Assembly (NCBI GenBank): GCA_009786455.1
Contig: WQTD01000017.1
Span: 1 to 55,221, forward strand
Length of the DNA stretch: 55,221 nt
Direction of reading: 5' to 3'
DNA from: Treponema sp.
Lineage (GTDB): Bacteria; Spirochaetota; Spirochaetia; Treponematales; Breznakiellaceae
Shown here piece by piece: positions 16,914 through 24,373 of this stretch. Position numbers and translations under genes: made by a program. The notes under the pieces are model-generated. The model saw only the letters and a list, made by a program, of their open reading frames with translations. It was not told the origin of the DNA and searched no databases. The stretch's first letter is position 1. Each line of letters opens with the position of its first letter.

Positions 16914-18361
16914 ATAACCTTGTATTTATGCAGTATGTCCTTGAGAAGCGCGGCGTTTCTGTAGTTCTGGGGGAGAGAAGGATCAAGACGGCAGACAGGA
17001 CGCAGTTCATCCAGAAGCTCCTGTACGTTAATCGCAAGAGGCGTCTTTCTGTTTATCTTAAGGATGCGGCTGTAATCTGTCAGGGAGGGCATTTCGTCGC
17101 CTGATAAAAGGGATTCGTCCAGGCGTTCTCCGGGACGAAGCCCTGTATACTCGATTTTTATTTCAGTTTCGGGTTCGTAGCCGTTAAAGCGAATCAGCTG
17201 TTCCGCAAGGTCGCGGATTTTTACAGGCTCTCCCATATCCAAAAGATAAAGACCGCCGTTTTCACCTACGCCGCCTGTTTTAAGAACAAGGGAACATGCT
17301 TCGCTGATTGTCATAAAATAGCGGCTCATGTCAGGATGGGTAATTGTAACAGGGCCGCCTTTTTCAATCTGCTGCTGGAAAAGAGGAACTATTGAACCGC
17401 GCGAACCAAGCACATTTCCAAAACGCACAACCGTGAAGCAGGAATTCCCCTTTACCCTTTCGCCAGCGGAAAGCACAATTTGTTCACAGATATATTTTGA
17501 CGTGCCGTATACTGAAACCGGTTGTACTGCCTTGTCGGTGGATATATGCACAAAACGCCTGACGCCGTTTTTAACAGCGGCATTGACAAGGTTTTCAGTT
17601 CCAAGAACATTGTTTTCGATAACCGCAACAGGATTTTCCTCCATCATTGGTACGTGCTTGTAGGCGGCAGTGTGGAAGATCGCTTCGGCTTTTAACTGTT
17701 TCAGAATATAATCAACATAATCGCTGTCTTTAAGTTCGCCGATTATCGGAACAAGAGTTGCTTTTTCGCCGACCCCCTCTTCCTGTAAAAGGCGCAGTTC
17801 CTTGTTAATCTGGTAAATTGAGTTTTCACCGTGCCCGAAGAGGTAAAGTCTTGCCGCTCCGCCTGATAAAAGCTGGCGGCACAACTCACTGCCGATAGAG
17901 CCGCCGGCTCCTGTTACAAGAACGCGCTTTCCCCGAAGGTAGGCAAGGCTTTCTTTCAGGTTGATAGTTACCGGTTTTCTGCCAAGCAAGTCTTGCAAAT
18001 CGATAGAGCGCATCTGTATAAGGTGCGCGTCTCCTTCGACAATTTGGGAAATTCCAGGCAGGATACGGATTTTCTGGAAATTAGCGTTTTTTAGGATTGT
18101 AAAAAGCTCTTTTAAAAGTTCCGTGCCGGCGCTCGGAATGGCAATTATCGCTTCATCCGCCGGATTGGTCTGCAGTAAAACAGAGGCGTCCTTAATAGGA
18201 CCCAAAATGGGAATATCGTCGTTCTTTTTTCCTATTTTTACAGGATCGTCATCCAAAAAAGCGACAACCTGTCCGAAAATACGTTTTTTCAGTATCTCTC
18301 TGGCAATTGTCTGCCCCGCAAATCCGGCTCCGATTATATATAAACGTTTTGACTTTTCCGT
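16904..18361 (-). CDS. CapD/FlaA1-type nucleotide-sugar dehydratase, apparently ACG start
   Basis: The soluble SDR core has T-G-A-G-G-S-I-G-S-E, the S-T-D-K-A segment and the catalytic V-Y-G-T-S-K. This matches UDP-GlcNAc 4,6-dehydratases of the CapD/WbjB/FlaA1 group, whose products feed surface-sugar synthesis. The first ATG, GTG or TTG codon in frame is a TTG at 18256. Upstream of it the same frame encodes L-Y-I-I-G-A-G-F-A-G-Q, a complete dinucleotide-binding motif that belongs to the family's N-terminal domain. The frame opens right after the TAG of the preceding gene. ACG at 18361-18359 has AGGAG seven bases upstream and is the best start candidate. No N-terminal membrane domain is present. 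Confidence 0.85.
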   Translation of the reverse strand, partial: TEKSKRLYIIGAGFAGQTIAREILKKRIFGQVVAFLDDDPVKIGKKNDDIPILGPIKDASVLLQTNPADEAIIAIPSAGTELLKELFTILKNANFQKIRILPGISQIVEGDAHLIQMRSIDLQDLLGRKPVTINLKESLAYLRGKRVLVTGAGGSIGSELCRQLLSGGAARLYLFGHGENSIYQINKELRLLQEEGVGEKATLVPIIGELKDSDYVDYILKQLKAEAIFHTAAYKHVPMMEENPVAVIENNVLGTENLVNAAVKNGVRRFVHISTDKAVQPVSVYGTSKYICEQIVLSAGERVKGNSCFTVVRFGNVLGSRGSIVPLFQQQIEKGGPVTITHPDMSRYFMTISEACSLVLKTGGVGENGGLYLLDMGEPVKIRDLAEQLIRFNGYEPETEIKIEYTGLRPGERLDESLLSGDEMPSLTDYSRILKINRKTPLAINVQELLDELRPVCRLDPSLPQNYRNAALLKDILHKYKVICK

Positions 18362-18364
18362 AAG

Positions 18365-18904
18365 CTATCTCCTGTTTTGAGCTCCCAGTGATTCAATTAC
18401 CTCAAAGGCCAGATCAACTGTAAATGAATCATTGTATAAATCAAGCTTGATTTTCGCTCTGCCTTTTCTCCTGTCAACCTTTACAATCTTTCCTTCAAGC
18501 CCCATTAAGGGACCTTCAGCAACAACAATACGGGCGTTTTCATTAAAGTATACCCTGGAAATTCCAGCAACGGGACCGTTATTTTTCAAAAAATGCATCA
18601 CTGTTTCCAGATCATGATCCGAAAGAGGGGTAATTTCCTGATTCGATTTTAGAAAACGGCAGAATCCTTCCGTACGCCTGAATTCCCATCGATATTTTGT
18701 TACTTCTTCATCATTATCTGCTTCTATAAATAAGTATCCGGGAAAAATAGCGGATAACGATTGTTTTACCTTTCCCTGTTTTCTGATATCAAGACGTCTT
18801 TGAGGGAAATATACAGGTAGATTGATGTCAGGGTGATGTGATTTTAACAGTTTGATGTACTTATTTTCCGAGCGGGTCTTTACCTGAATGGCGTAATAAT
18901 TCAT
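18365..18904 (-). CDS. NusG paralogue (LoaP/RfaH/UpxY type) processive antiterminator
   Basis: The 179-residue protein starts M-N-Y-Y-A-I-Q-V-K-T-R-S, the NGN-domain entry, with F-P-G-Y-L-F-I-E in the middle. A C-terminal KOW-like segment (V-V-A-E-G-P-L-M-G-L-E-G-K-I-V-K-V) completes the NusG layout. NusG paralogues that head polysaccharide or secondary-metabolite operons bind RNA polymerase and let it read through internal terminators; LoaP proteins are reported from Firmicutes and spirochaetes. I chose the ATG at 18904, because the frame upstream to 19156 has no domain. A TATAAT lies seven bases before this ATG and there is no ribosome binding site. It stops with TAG directly before the capD-like frame. 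Confidence 0.85.
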   Translation of the reverse strand: MNYYAIQVKTRSENKYIKLLKSHHPDINLPVYFPQRRLDIRKQGKVKQSLSAIFPGYLFIEADNDEEVTKYRWEFRRTEGFCRFLKSNQEITPLSDHDLETVMHFLKNNGPVAGISRVYFNENARIVVAEGPLMGLEGKIVKVDRRKGRAKIKLDLYNDSFTVDLAFEVIESLGAQNRR

Positions 18905-18911
18905 CGTTTTG

Positions 18912-18940
18912 ATTATAGAGATCATAACAAATTGTGAAAA
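18912..18940 (-). promoter_or_regulatory. Promoter for the NusG paralogue, leaderless geometry
   Basis: Perfect TATAAT at 18917-18912 with TTTTCA 17 bases upstream (18940-18935). The -10 box ends seven bases before the ATG at 18904, so transcription should start at or next to the start codon. It overlaps the control region of the divergent plus-strand gene. Confidence 0.65.
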
Positions 18941-18952
18941 GGGCGCCGATAA
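18925..18952 (+). promoter_or_regulatory. Possible sigma-28 promoter
   Basis: GCCGATAA (18945-18952) is a perfect match to the sigma-28 -10 element. TAAC at 18925-18928 is a partial -35 at 16 bases. It would serve the two exported-protein genes downstream. The off-length spacer and partial -35 make it only a candidate. Confidence 0.4.
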
Positions 18953-18968
18953 TGGAGACGGAGGACTA

Positions 18969-19451
18969 ATGAAAAAGAGCGTTGCAGCGGCATTATTGCT
19001 TGGAATAATATTGATATTTAAAGTTGAAGCTTCTTCAATCTCCTTTTTTGTGGTTGAAACAGGGCTTCCGGAGAATATGGGAGTTAATAAACATTCGCTT
19101 CTTTGGGAAGATTCCTTTATGGACGTATTTTTTGATTCTGGATATATAGTCAGCAATTATCCCATGATACGGTTTGATGCAAAACAGGAAGGCGGCATTC
19201 AGGATATTGCCCGTTTTGATGTTTTTGAAGCAATGGACGCGGGCGTTGATCTTGTTTTAATAGCAAAACTTGACTATTCATCTCCCATTGAGGCGCCGGA
19301 GGCAGTGTCGCTTTATGTATTCAAGGTGAAGCAGCATGAAATAATTTATGAAAGATCTTTTCAGGGGAAAAAATACGGTTCGGAAAAAGACGCCGTAAGC
19401 GATATAAAAAAAATCATAAAGGAATTGGCCAAGTTTGTTGTCAGACTGTAA
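18969..19451 (+). CDS. Exported protein of unknown function
   Basis: A 160-residue protein with a clear signal peptide (M-K-K-S-V then a hydrophobic stretch to about residue 20). Start chosen at ATG 18969 with GGAGG four bases upstream; the frame extending to 18909 adds only a non-hydrophobic tail. The rest is mixed alpha/beta with a run V-D-L-V-L-I-A-K-L-D-Y in the middle and a lysine-rich helix at the end. I do not recognise a family. It lies 12 bases before the SPOR gene, so the two are likely co-expressed envelope proteins. Confidence 0.7.
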   Translation: MKKSVAAALLLGIILIFKVEASSISFFVVETGLPENMGVNKHSLLWEDSFMDVFFDSGYIVSNYPMIRFDAKQEGGIQDIARFDVFEAMDAGVDLVLIAKLDYSSPIEAPEAVSLYVFKVKQHEIIYERSFQGKKYGSEKDAVSDIKKIIKELAKFVVRL

Positions 19452-19463
19452 GGGGAAATTAAA

Positions 19464-21161
19464 ATGAAAAAATATATTGCTATTTTTATCTTTGCGGCGC
19501 TTGTGATATTTCAAAGCGCCTCGCCGTGGGAAGGAGCGGCTTCCATTGCTCCTGAAGGAGAGCTTCCCGCCGCCGGTTTTTTTGTCTCGACGAATTCGTA
19601 CCCCAGAAACACAGTAGTTGATATTACAAATCTTGAAAACAATAAAGGTACCCGTGTTATTGTAGCGGGCAGTCTGGACAGTCCCGGTCTTCTTGCGATT
19701 GTTTCCCGCGAGGCGGCGGAATTAATCGGCATGAGATCCGGAGTTGTAAGCAGAATTAGAATGGTGCAGCCTTCGGAGCCGATTGCGTATGCGCGGTTTA
19801 CCGAAGGAATCGCTTCAGGCAGCCCCTTATTTGATTCAGGAGATTCGAGCATTACCGATATTTACGGTGAAGATACTTACATTCCTCCCGCTACCGCGGA
19901 AAAAACAGAGCCTGCATTAAGCGCTTTTACAGGACCGAGTTATACGCTTGAACCTGAATGGAGAAGCAAGGAGATTGTCGATTATCCGGTTTATGTAAAG
20001 GAGATGCCTTCAACATCGAAACCGGTGCAGGAAGCAGTTAAAGAAATTGAACCTGTTAAACCAGAACCTGAAATTATCAAGGAATCGAAGTATGTAGAAC
20101 CTGAACCGGTTTACGCCGCTGAGCCTGAGTACATTGAACCAGAGCCAGAATATATCGCCGAACTCAAACCTGAATACATATATGAGCCTGAACCGGTTTA
20201 TATCGCTGAGCCTGAGTATATAGAACCGGAACCTGAATATATCACCGAACCTAAACCAGAAATTACTGAGGAATCGAAGTATATGGAACCTGAACCGGTC
20301 TATGTCGCTGAGCCTGAGTACATAGAACCAGAACCGGAGTATATAGCAGAACCCAAACCAGAAATTATCGAGGAATCGAAGTATGTAGAACCTGGACCGA
20401 TCTATATCGCTGAACCTGAGTATATTAAACCAGAACCGGAATACATAGCAAAATCTGAACCTAAAATTATCGAAGAACCTAAATTTGTGGAACCTGAACC
20501 GGTCTATATTGCTGAACCCGAGTACATAGAACCAGAGCCGGAGTATATCGCTGAACCTGAACCTGAGTATATTGAACCAAAACCAGAGTCTATCGCCAAA
20601 CCTGAAAAAAAACTGGAGTATGTTACTGAAAAAACGCCTGAGCAAAAAGAATATGTACTGGTACCCTCAGCAGAACGTCCTCCCGAAAGCGGATTGTACG
20701 GAATTAATCCTGAAGATATTATTCCCGGAATATCAATACCTGGAATTACAACTCCGGCAGTCGCAACTCCAGTAACTCCAGCTCCAGCAGCTCCGGCAGT
20801 CACAACTCCGGTAACTCCAGCGGCTCAGGTAGCTATACCTTCTGCACCCCCTGTAATTGTAGTAATCGTTCCGCAGGAAAAAACTGTTCCTGCCGCTGCT
20901 GAAACAATATTTTCCATTCCGGGAATAAAAGAGCTTGAGCGCGGATCGTATTACGTTCAGTTAGCTGCTTTTTCATCTCCCGAATTAATAGAAAATACTA
21001 TCAAAAGAATCGATAACAGTTACGCGCCTGTTGTTTTTAAAGACGCCGATAATTTGTACCGCATTTTACTTGGACCTTTGAATCAGGGAGAAAGCGCAGC
21101 TATTTTACAAAGGTTTAAAAGTATCGGCTATACCGACGCTTTTATCCGTCATGTCAGATAG
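19464..21161 (+). CDS. Exported SPOR-domain protein with RlpA-like domain and E/P/Y repeats
   Basis: Signal peptide at residues 1-26. Residues 35-110 resemble a double-psi beta-barrel of the RlpA type (N-T-V-V-D-I-T-N-L, A-A-E-L-I-G-M-R-S-G-V), but the aspartate of active RlpA lytic enzymes is not evident. Residues about 195-392 are a Glu/Pro/Tyr repeat with a 34-residue unit. A Pro/Ala/Thr-rich linker follows. Residues 490-565 are a SPOR domain (Y-Y-V-Q-L-A-A-F-S-S, Y-R-I-L-L-G-P) that binds denuded peptidoglycan at division sites. AGGGGA stands before the ATG. It probably spans the periplasm with the repeat as a spacer. Confidence 0.8.
   Translation: MKKYIAIFIFAALVIFQSASPWEGAASIAPEGELPAAGFFVSTNSYPRNTVVDITNLENNKGTRVIVAGSLDSPGLLAIVSREAAELIGMRSGVVSRIRMVQPSEPIAYARFTEGIASGSPLFDSGDSSITDIYGEDTYIPPATAEKTEPALSAFTGPSYTLEPEWRSKEIVDYPVYVKEMPSTSKPVQEAVKEIEPVKPEPEIIKESKYVEPEPVYAAEPEYIEPEPEYIAELKPEYIYEPEPVYIAEPEYIEPEPEYITEPKPEITEESKYMEPEPVYVAEPEYIEPEPEYIAEPKPEIIEESKYVEPGPIYIAEPEYIKPEPEYIAKSEPKIIEEPKFVEPEPVYIAEPEYIEPEPEYIAEPEPEYIEPKPESIAKPEKKLEYVTEKTPEQKEYVLVPSAERPPESGLYGINPEDIIPGISIPGITTPAVATPVTPAPAAPAVTTPVTPAAQVAIPSAPPVIVVIVPQEKTVPAAAETIFSIPGIKELERGSYYVQLAAFSSPELIENTIKRIDNSYAPVVFKDADNLYRILLGPLNQGESAAILQRFKSIGYTDAFIRHVR
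20083..20640 (+). repeat. Degenerate in-frame tandem repeat, 102-bp unit
   Basis: Coding repeats of about 34 residues built on E-S-K-Y-V-E-P-E-P-V-Y and E-P-E-Y-I-E-P-E-P-E-Y. The units starting near 20271 and 20373 are exactly 102 bases apart; others differ by a few codons. It gives a long extended Glu/Pro/Tyr segment. Its opposite strand also stays open by composition, which is not a gene. Confidence 0.85.
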
Positions 21162-21184
21162 CAAATACCAAAACACATGCCAGC

Positions 21185-21213
21185 TTGACAAAGGCGGATT
21201 ATTTTAACATATT
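21185..21213 (+). promoter_or_regulatory. Promoter for tRNA-His
   Basis: Perfect TTGACA at 21185-21190 and CATATT at 21208-21213, spaced by 17 bases, about 24 bases before the tRNA. The fit to a vegetative promoter is good at -35 and moderate at -10. Confidence 0.6.
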
Positions 21214-21236
21214 AGAACTGTTCAAAATTAACACGC

Positions 21237-21309
21237 GGTGGATGTAGCTCAGGGGTAGAGTACAAGATTGTGGATCTTGTCGTCGCGGGTTCGAGACCCG
21301 TCATCCACC
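21237..21309 (+). tRNA. tRNA-His (GTG)
   Basis: Acceptor arm GTGGATG pairs with CATCCAC (21302-21308). The extra G at 21237 faces C at 21309, the G-1:C73 pair specific to tRNA-His. The anticodon loop TTGTGGA is closed by CAAGA/TCTTG. The T-loop TTCGAGA is standard. CCA is not encoded. Confidence 0.95.
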
Positions 21310-21334
21310 CAAAAAACCAGCGGCGGTGTCTTTA

Positions 21335-21408
21335 GCGCCTGTAGCTCATCTGGATAGAGTAACGGACTTCGAATCCGTAGGTAGCACGTTCGAGTCGTGT
21401 CGGGCGCA
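21335..21408 (+). tRNA. tRNA-Arg (TCG)
   Basis: Acceptor arm GCGCCTG pairs with CGGGCGC (21401-21407), discriminator A. Anticodon stem ACGGA/TCCGT encloses CTTCGAA with anticodon TCG, reading CGA. It lies 25 bases after tRNA-His and is likely co-transcribed. CCA is not encoded. Confidence 0.93.
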
Positions 21409-21448
21409 GTAATATTTTCTTGCATAAAATAAAATGTTTTAATATAAT

Positions 21449-21483
21449 GAGCTTGTTCCAAAAATTTAAATCCTGGAACAGCC
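21449..21483. repeat. Dispersed palindrome, copy 1
   Basis: Imperfect inverted repeat, TTGTTCCA pairing with TGGAACA around an AT-rich centre. It belongs to the family of intergenic palindromes in this window and follows the tRNA pair. Confidence 0.6.
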
Positions 21484-21495
21484 ACTGATGAGTTA

Positions 21496-21534
21496 GTGTT
21501 TGTCCATAAAGTCGGTTACTTTATAAATAGACAC
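21496..21534. repeat. Dispersed palindrome, copy 2 (CGGTT centre)
   Basis: A 17-base arm (21496-21512) and its imperfect complement (21518-21534) flank CGGTT; 13 of 17 positions pair. The arm motif TGTCCATAAAGT recurs in the copy near 35.85 kb. Confidence 0.7.
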
Positions 21535-21560
21535 AAGTTGATAAAAATCCGGAGATATTC

Positions 21561-21878
21561 ATGAAAAGCGACGTTCTTGAAATAACAGAAGATAAAAGCG
21601 AAGGTAAATACAGGCTTCATGCCAAAGGCCGCGTAGATTCAAACAGCGCGGATTTGCTTCTTTATAAACTGGAGAATGTCATTAAGGAAAATCATAACAA
21701 CATTATTCTTGACATGTCGCAGATTGAATATTTAAGTTCAATAGGAATAAGGGTTATTTTAAAAATATTTAAACAGGTAACGCAGGAAGGCGGATCATTT
21801 AATATAGAGCATCCGTCAAATATAGTCAGAAATGTGTTGGGTATGGTAGCCTTAAAGGAAATGCTTGTACCCGAATAA
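21561..21878 (+). CDS. STAS-domain anti-sigma factor antagonist
   Basis: The 105-residue protein is a single STAS domain. It has a strand ending G-R-V-D-S-N-S-A, then I-I-L-D-M-S-Q-I-E-Y-L-S-S-I-G-I-R-V, where a serine of the S-S pair is the usual phosphorylation site of SpoIIAA/RsbV proteins. It should switch between a kinase/anti-sigma partner and a phosphatase. The SpoIIE-HATPase fusion is encoded 90 bases downstream and is the obvious partner. GGAG stands six bases before the ATG. Which sigma factor or output it controls is unknown; the flagellar operon next door is suggestive only. Confidence 0.88.
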   Translation: MKSDVLEITEDKSEGKYRLHAKGRVDSNSADLLLYKLENVIKENHNNIILDMSQIEYLSSIGIRVILKIFKQVTQEGGSFNIEHPSNIVRNVLGMVALKEMLVPE

Positions 21879-21880
21879 TT

Positions 21881-21919
21881 GAGCTTGTTCCAAAACCCGG
21901 TTGGTTTAGGAGCAAACTT
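21881..21919. repeat. Dispersed palindrome, copy 3 (CGGTT centre)
   Basis: Arm 21881-21897 (starting GAGCTTGTTCC) and arm 21903-21919 flank CGGTT, with 13 of 17 positions pairing. It begins two bases after the STAS stop codon and may help end or stabilise that transcript. Confidence 0.7.
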
Positions 21920-21924
21920 TGGAA

Positions 21925-21949
21925 GAAGCGGTCAGAAGCCCGCTTTTTC
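21925..21949 (+). terminator. Rho-independent terminator after the STAS gene
   Basis: Stem AAGCGG/CCGCTT with an eight-base loop runs into five T. It is short but directly follows palindrome copy 3 and lies 19 bases before the SpoIIE gene, which might lower expression of that gene. Confidence 0.5.
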
Positions 21950-21967
21950 AATTAATATGGACAATAA

Positions 21968-24268
21968 ATGACGCAGGTTTATTCGCTGAGAACCAGAATT
22001 CTTGTTATAGTATTTGCGTTTATTTTGGTGAAAGGTTCCGCCTTTTTTGCATACACAATTGTTACGTCGGTAAATTATAAAATACTTCGCCTGGAAAGCA
22101 TTGAAAAAACAGTTGAGCTTGAAACAGAAAAATTAAACAAGACAGTATCGGAAATCGAAAAAGGAGCGGTGTTTTTCGCTATCGGCGGAATGTTAAGTTA
22201 CGCGCAATCGCAGGAAGAAGGCTCAAGCGCTGTTTATGAAAAATTTTCACAGGATTTTCTTTCAGGTTTTCCGGTTCCTGTAGGATGCGGTCTGTGGTTC
22301 GAACCTTATTCCCGTAATAACGATATGGTGCGCGCCGGGTTTTATGTTTTCTATGACAAAACGCTCGGAAAATACAGGATAGACGATTCCTTTTTTATTA
22401 ATGATTACGATTATCACCAAAAAAATTGGTATAAAGAACTTACAGAAGCGGATTTACAGCCCAACAGGGTTGTCTGGACAAAGCCGTATGTAGACGATTC
22501 AGGATCATTCAGCCTGATGACTACTGCCGGTTCGGGAGTTTTTGATGAAAACGGAAAACTAATCGCTATATCAACCATAGACTGGGAAATTGATAAAGTA
22601 TTGGAAGAGTTAGCTGCAATTAAGCCCACGGAAAACAGTTTTATTATGTTATGCGCTCCAAAAGATGATTATGTCATTTCAAGCACAAGAACAAGGAGCG
22701 TGACCGGGGCTTCAATAGAAAGCATACCCTGGGATATAACAGCAGATACTTTCGAATTTGAAGGAATTTCATATATGCGTTTCGGCAGATATATCGATAA
22801 TGGTTGGCTATTATCAATTCAAATTCCAGGAAACGAAATTTTTGCCGAGATGGAAAGGGATAACAGGATTTTTTCCGTTTTTATAGGCGCTGCGTCGATA
22901 ATGATGCTTGTTTTGGCGTTTTTCCTGATATCAAAATTTATCAATAATCCGTTAAAGCGGCTGACAACAGAAGTTTCGCAGCTTGTGTTCGGCAATCTTG
23001 ATAAACAGCTTGAATTTACTTCCAAAGACGAACTGGGAGTGCTTGCCGGCGCTTTTAATAAAGTTACAGGTCAGTTAAAAATATTCGTTGAAGATAATAT
23101 ACGCGAACATGCGGAAAATGAACGCATTAAGGCTGAATTAAACGTAGCGACGGAAATTCAGGAGAGCATGCTTCCCGGCGTTTTCCCTCCGTTTCCCGGC
23201 AGAGATGAATTTGATCTTTACGCTTCCATGTTCCCCGCAAAACATGTAGGCGGAGATTTTTATGATTTTTATTTTGTAGACAGGGACAATCTTGCCCTTA
23301 TTATTGCCGATGTTCTGGGAAAGAGCATTCCGGCGGCTCTTTTCATGGTTGTTACAAAAACGTTAATAGAAACCTGCAGCAGCACCAAAAGTCCAAAGGA
23401 AGTATTTGAGATAGTAAACAATAAACTCATGCAGAAGAACAAGGCGGAAATGTTTGTCACGGCTTTTATGGGAATTTACAATATTCCAACCGGCAGGTTC
23501 GTATACGCCAGCGCGGGTCATAATCCGCCCCTTATAAAAAAACGGGACGGCTCTTTTAAATGCCTGAAGACTGATCAGTGCATTGTTCTGGCGTGGATGG
23601 AAAACGCAAAATATACTGAAGATGAAATAATTCTGGAAACAGGAGATACGCTTTTTATGTACACAGACGGCGTTACAGAAGCGATGAACATGCGGCTGGA
23701 GCTGTTTTCAGAAGAGAGGCTTGTTGATGTTCTTGACAGAAACAGGGATGCGTCTGTAAAAGGATTATTGGACACTGTAAAAAAAGAACTGGATCTTTTC
23801 AGGGGAGAAGCCGAGCAGGCGGACGATATCACAATGCTTGTGTTTAAGATAACTGATCAAAAAGAAAAAAAACAACTTGAGCTTGAAGCAAAACCTGAAA
23901 ATTTAAACGATGCATTGAATTTCATAAATAACGAATTAAAACTGGCAGGAATGACAGCGGAAAAAATAAACGAGATGGATATAGCCGTAGAAGAAATTTT
24001 CATGAACATTACAAATTATGCGTACAAGCCTGAATCGGGAAACGCATGCATAACTGTCAGTACGTTTGATAAAATTTTGATAATATTTGAAGATTCAGGG
24101 AAACCCTATAACCCTCTTGAGCAGGCGCCGCCTGATCTTGAAAAACCCCTTGTTAACCGCGATGTCGGCGGTTTAGGCGTCTTTCTTGTAAAAAAAATAA
24201 TGGATAATGTTGAATATGACCGCCGTGACGGGAAAAATATCCTTACAATAATGAAAAACAGAACATAA
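21968..24268 (+). CDS. Membrane sensor with SpoIIE/PP2C phosphatase and C-terminal HATPase
   Basis: Layout of the 766 residues: TM1 about 8-30, an extracytoplasmic sensor region of Cache type to about 297, TM2 300-321, and a HAMP linker 322-375. A SpoIIE-type PP2C domain follows at about 410-625 (V-G-G-D-F-Y-D-F, Y-T-D-G-V-T-E-A, A-D-D-I-T-M-L). The last part, about 640-766, is an RsbW-like ATPase/kinase (I-A-V-E-E-I-F-M-N-I-T-N-Y, G-G-L-G-V-F-L-V-K-K). One polypeptide thus carries both the phosphatase and the opposing kinase of a partner-switch, with the STAS protein as likely substrate. No strong ribosome binding site precedes the ATG. Confidence 0.88.
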   Translation: MTQVYSLRTRILVIVFAFILVKGSAFFAYTIVTSVNYKILRLESIEKTVELETEKLNKTVSEIEKGAVFFAIGGMLSYAQSQEEGSSAVYEKFSQDFLSGFPVPVGCGLWFEPYSRNNDMVRAGFYVFYDKTLGKYRIDDSFFINDYDYHQKNWYKELTEADLQPNRVVWTKPYVDDSGSFSLMTTAGSGVFDENGKLIAISTIDWEIDKVLEELAAIKPTENSFIMLCAPKDDYVISSTRTRSVTGASIESIPWDITADTFEFEGISYMRFGRYIDNGWLLSIQIPGNEIFAEMERDNRIFSVFIGAASIMMLVLAFFLISKFINNPLKRLTTEVSQLVFGNLDKQLEFTSKDELGVLAGAFNKVTGQLKIFVEDNIREHAENERIKAELNVATEIQESMLPGVFPPFPGRDEFDLYASMFPAKHVGGDFYDFYFVDRDNLALIIADVLGKSIPAALFMVVTKTLIETCSSTKSPKEVFEIVNNKLMQKNKAEMFVTAFMGIYNIPTGRFVYASAGHNPPLIKKRDGSFKCLKTDQCIVLAWMENAKYTEDEIILETGDTLFMYTDGVTEAMNMRLELFSEERLVDVLDRNRDASVKGLLDTVKKELDLFRGEAEQADDITMLVFKITDQKEKKQLELEAKPENLNDALNFINNELKLAGMTAEKINEMDIAVEEIFMNITNYAYKPESGNACITVSTFDKILIIFEDSGKPYNPLEQAPPDLEKPLVNRDVGGLGVFLVKKIMDNVEYDRRDGKNILTIMKNRT

Positions 24269-24285
24269 AACCGCATCAAATTCCT

Positions 24286-24312
24286 TAAACAAGCGTTTTT
24301 ATTAGCCGATAC
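24286..24312 (+). promoter_or_regulatory. Sigma-28 (FliA) promoter of the flgN operon
   Basis: TAAA (24286-24289), a 15-base spacer and GCCGATAC (24305-24312) match the sigma-28 consensus TAAA-N15-GCCGATAA at 11 of 12 positions. It precedes flgN by about 60 bases, as expected for late flagellar genes. Confidence 0.82.
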
Positions 24313-24373
24313 ATAGAGAGGGGAATTGTCACAAGATTCCTTTAAATACGCGTGTTAAATTGAGGTTATGAAG

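Noticed and set aside
20083-20640. Resemblance of E-P-x-Y repeats to EPIYA effector motifs
   Set aside because: Only one unit (E-P-V-Y-A) fits the EPIYA form; the protein has a signal peptide and SPOR domain and no sign of delivery to host cells.
20010-20645. Long open frame on the minus strand opposite the SPOR gene
   Set aside because: It is the antisense image of the E/P/Y repeat (Arg/Phe/Trp-rich by composition), with no start signal and no domain.
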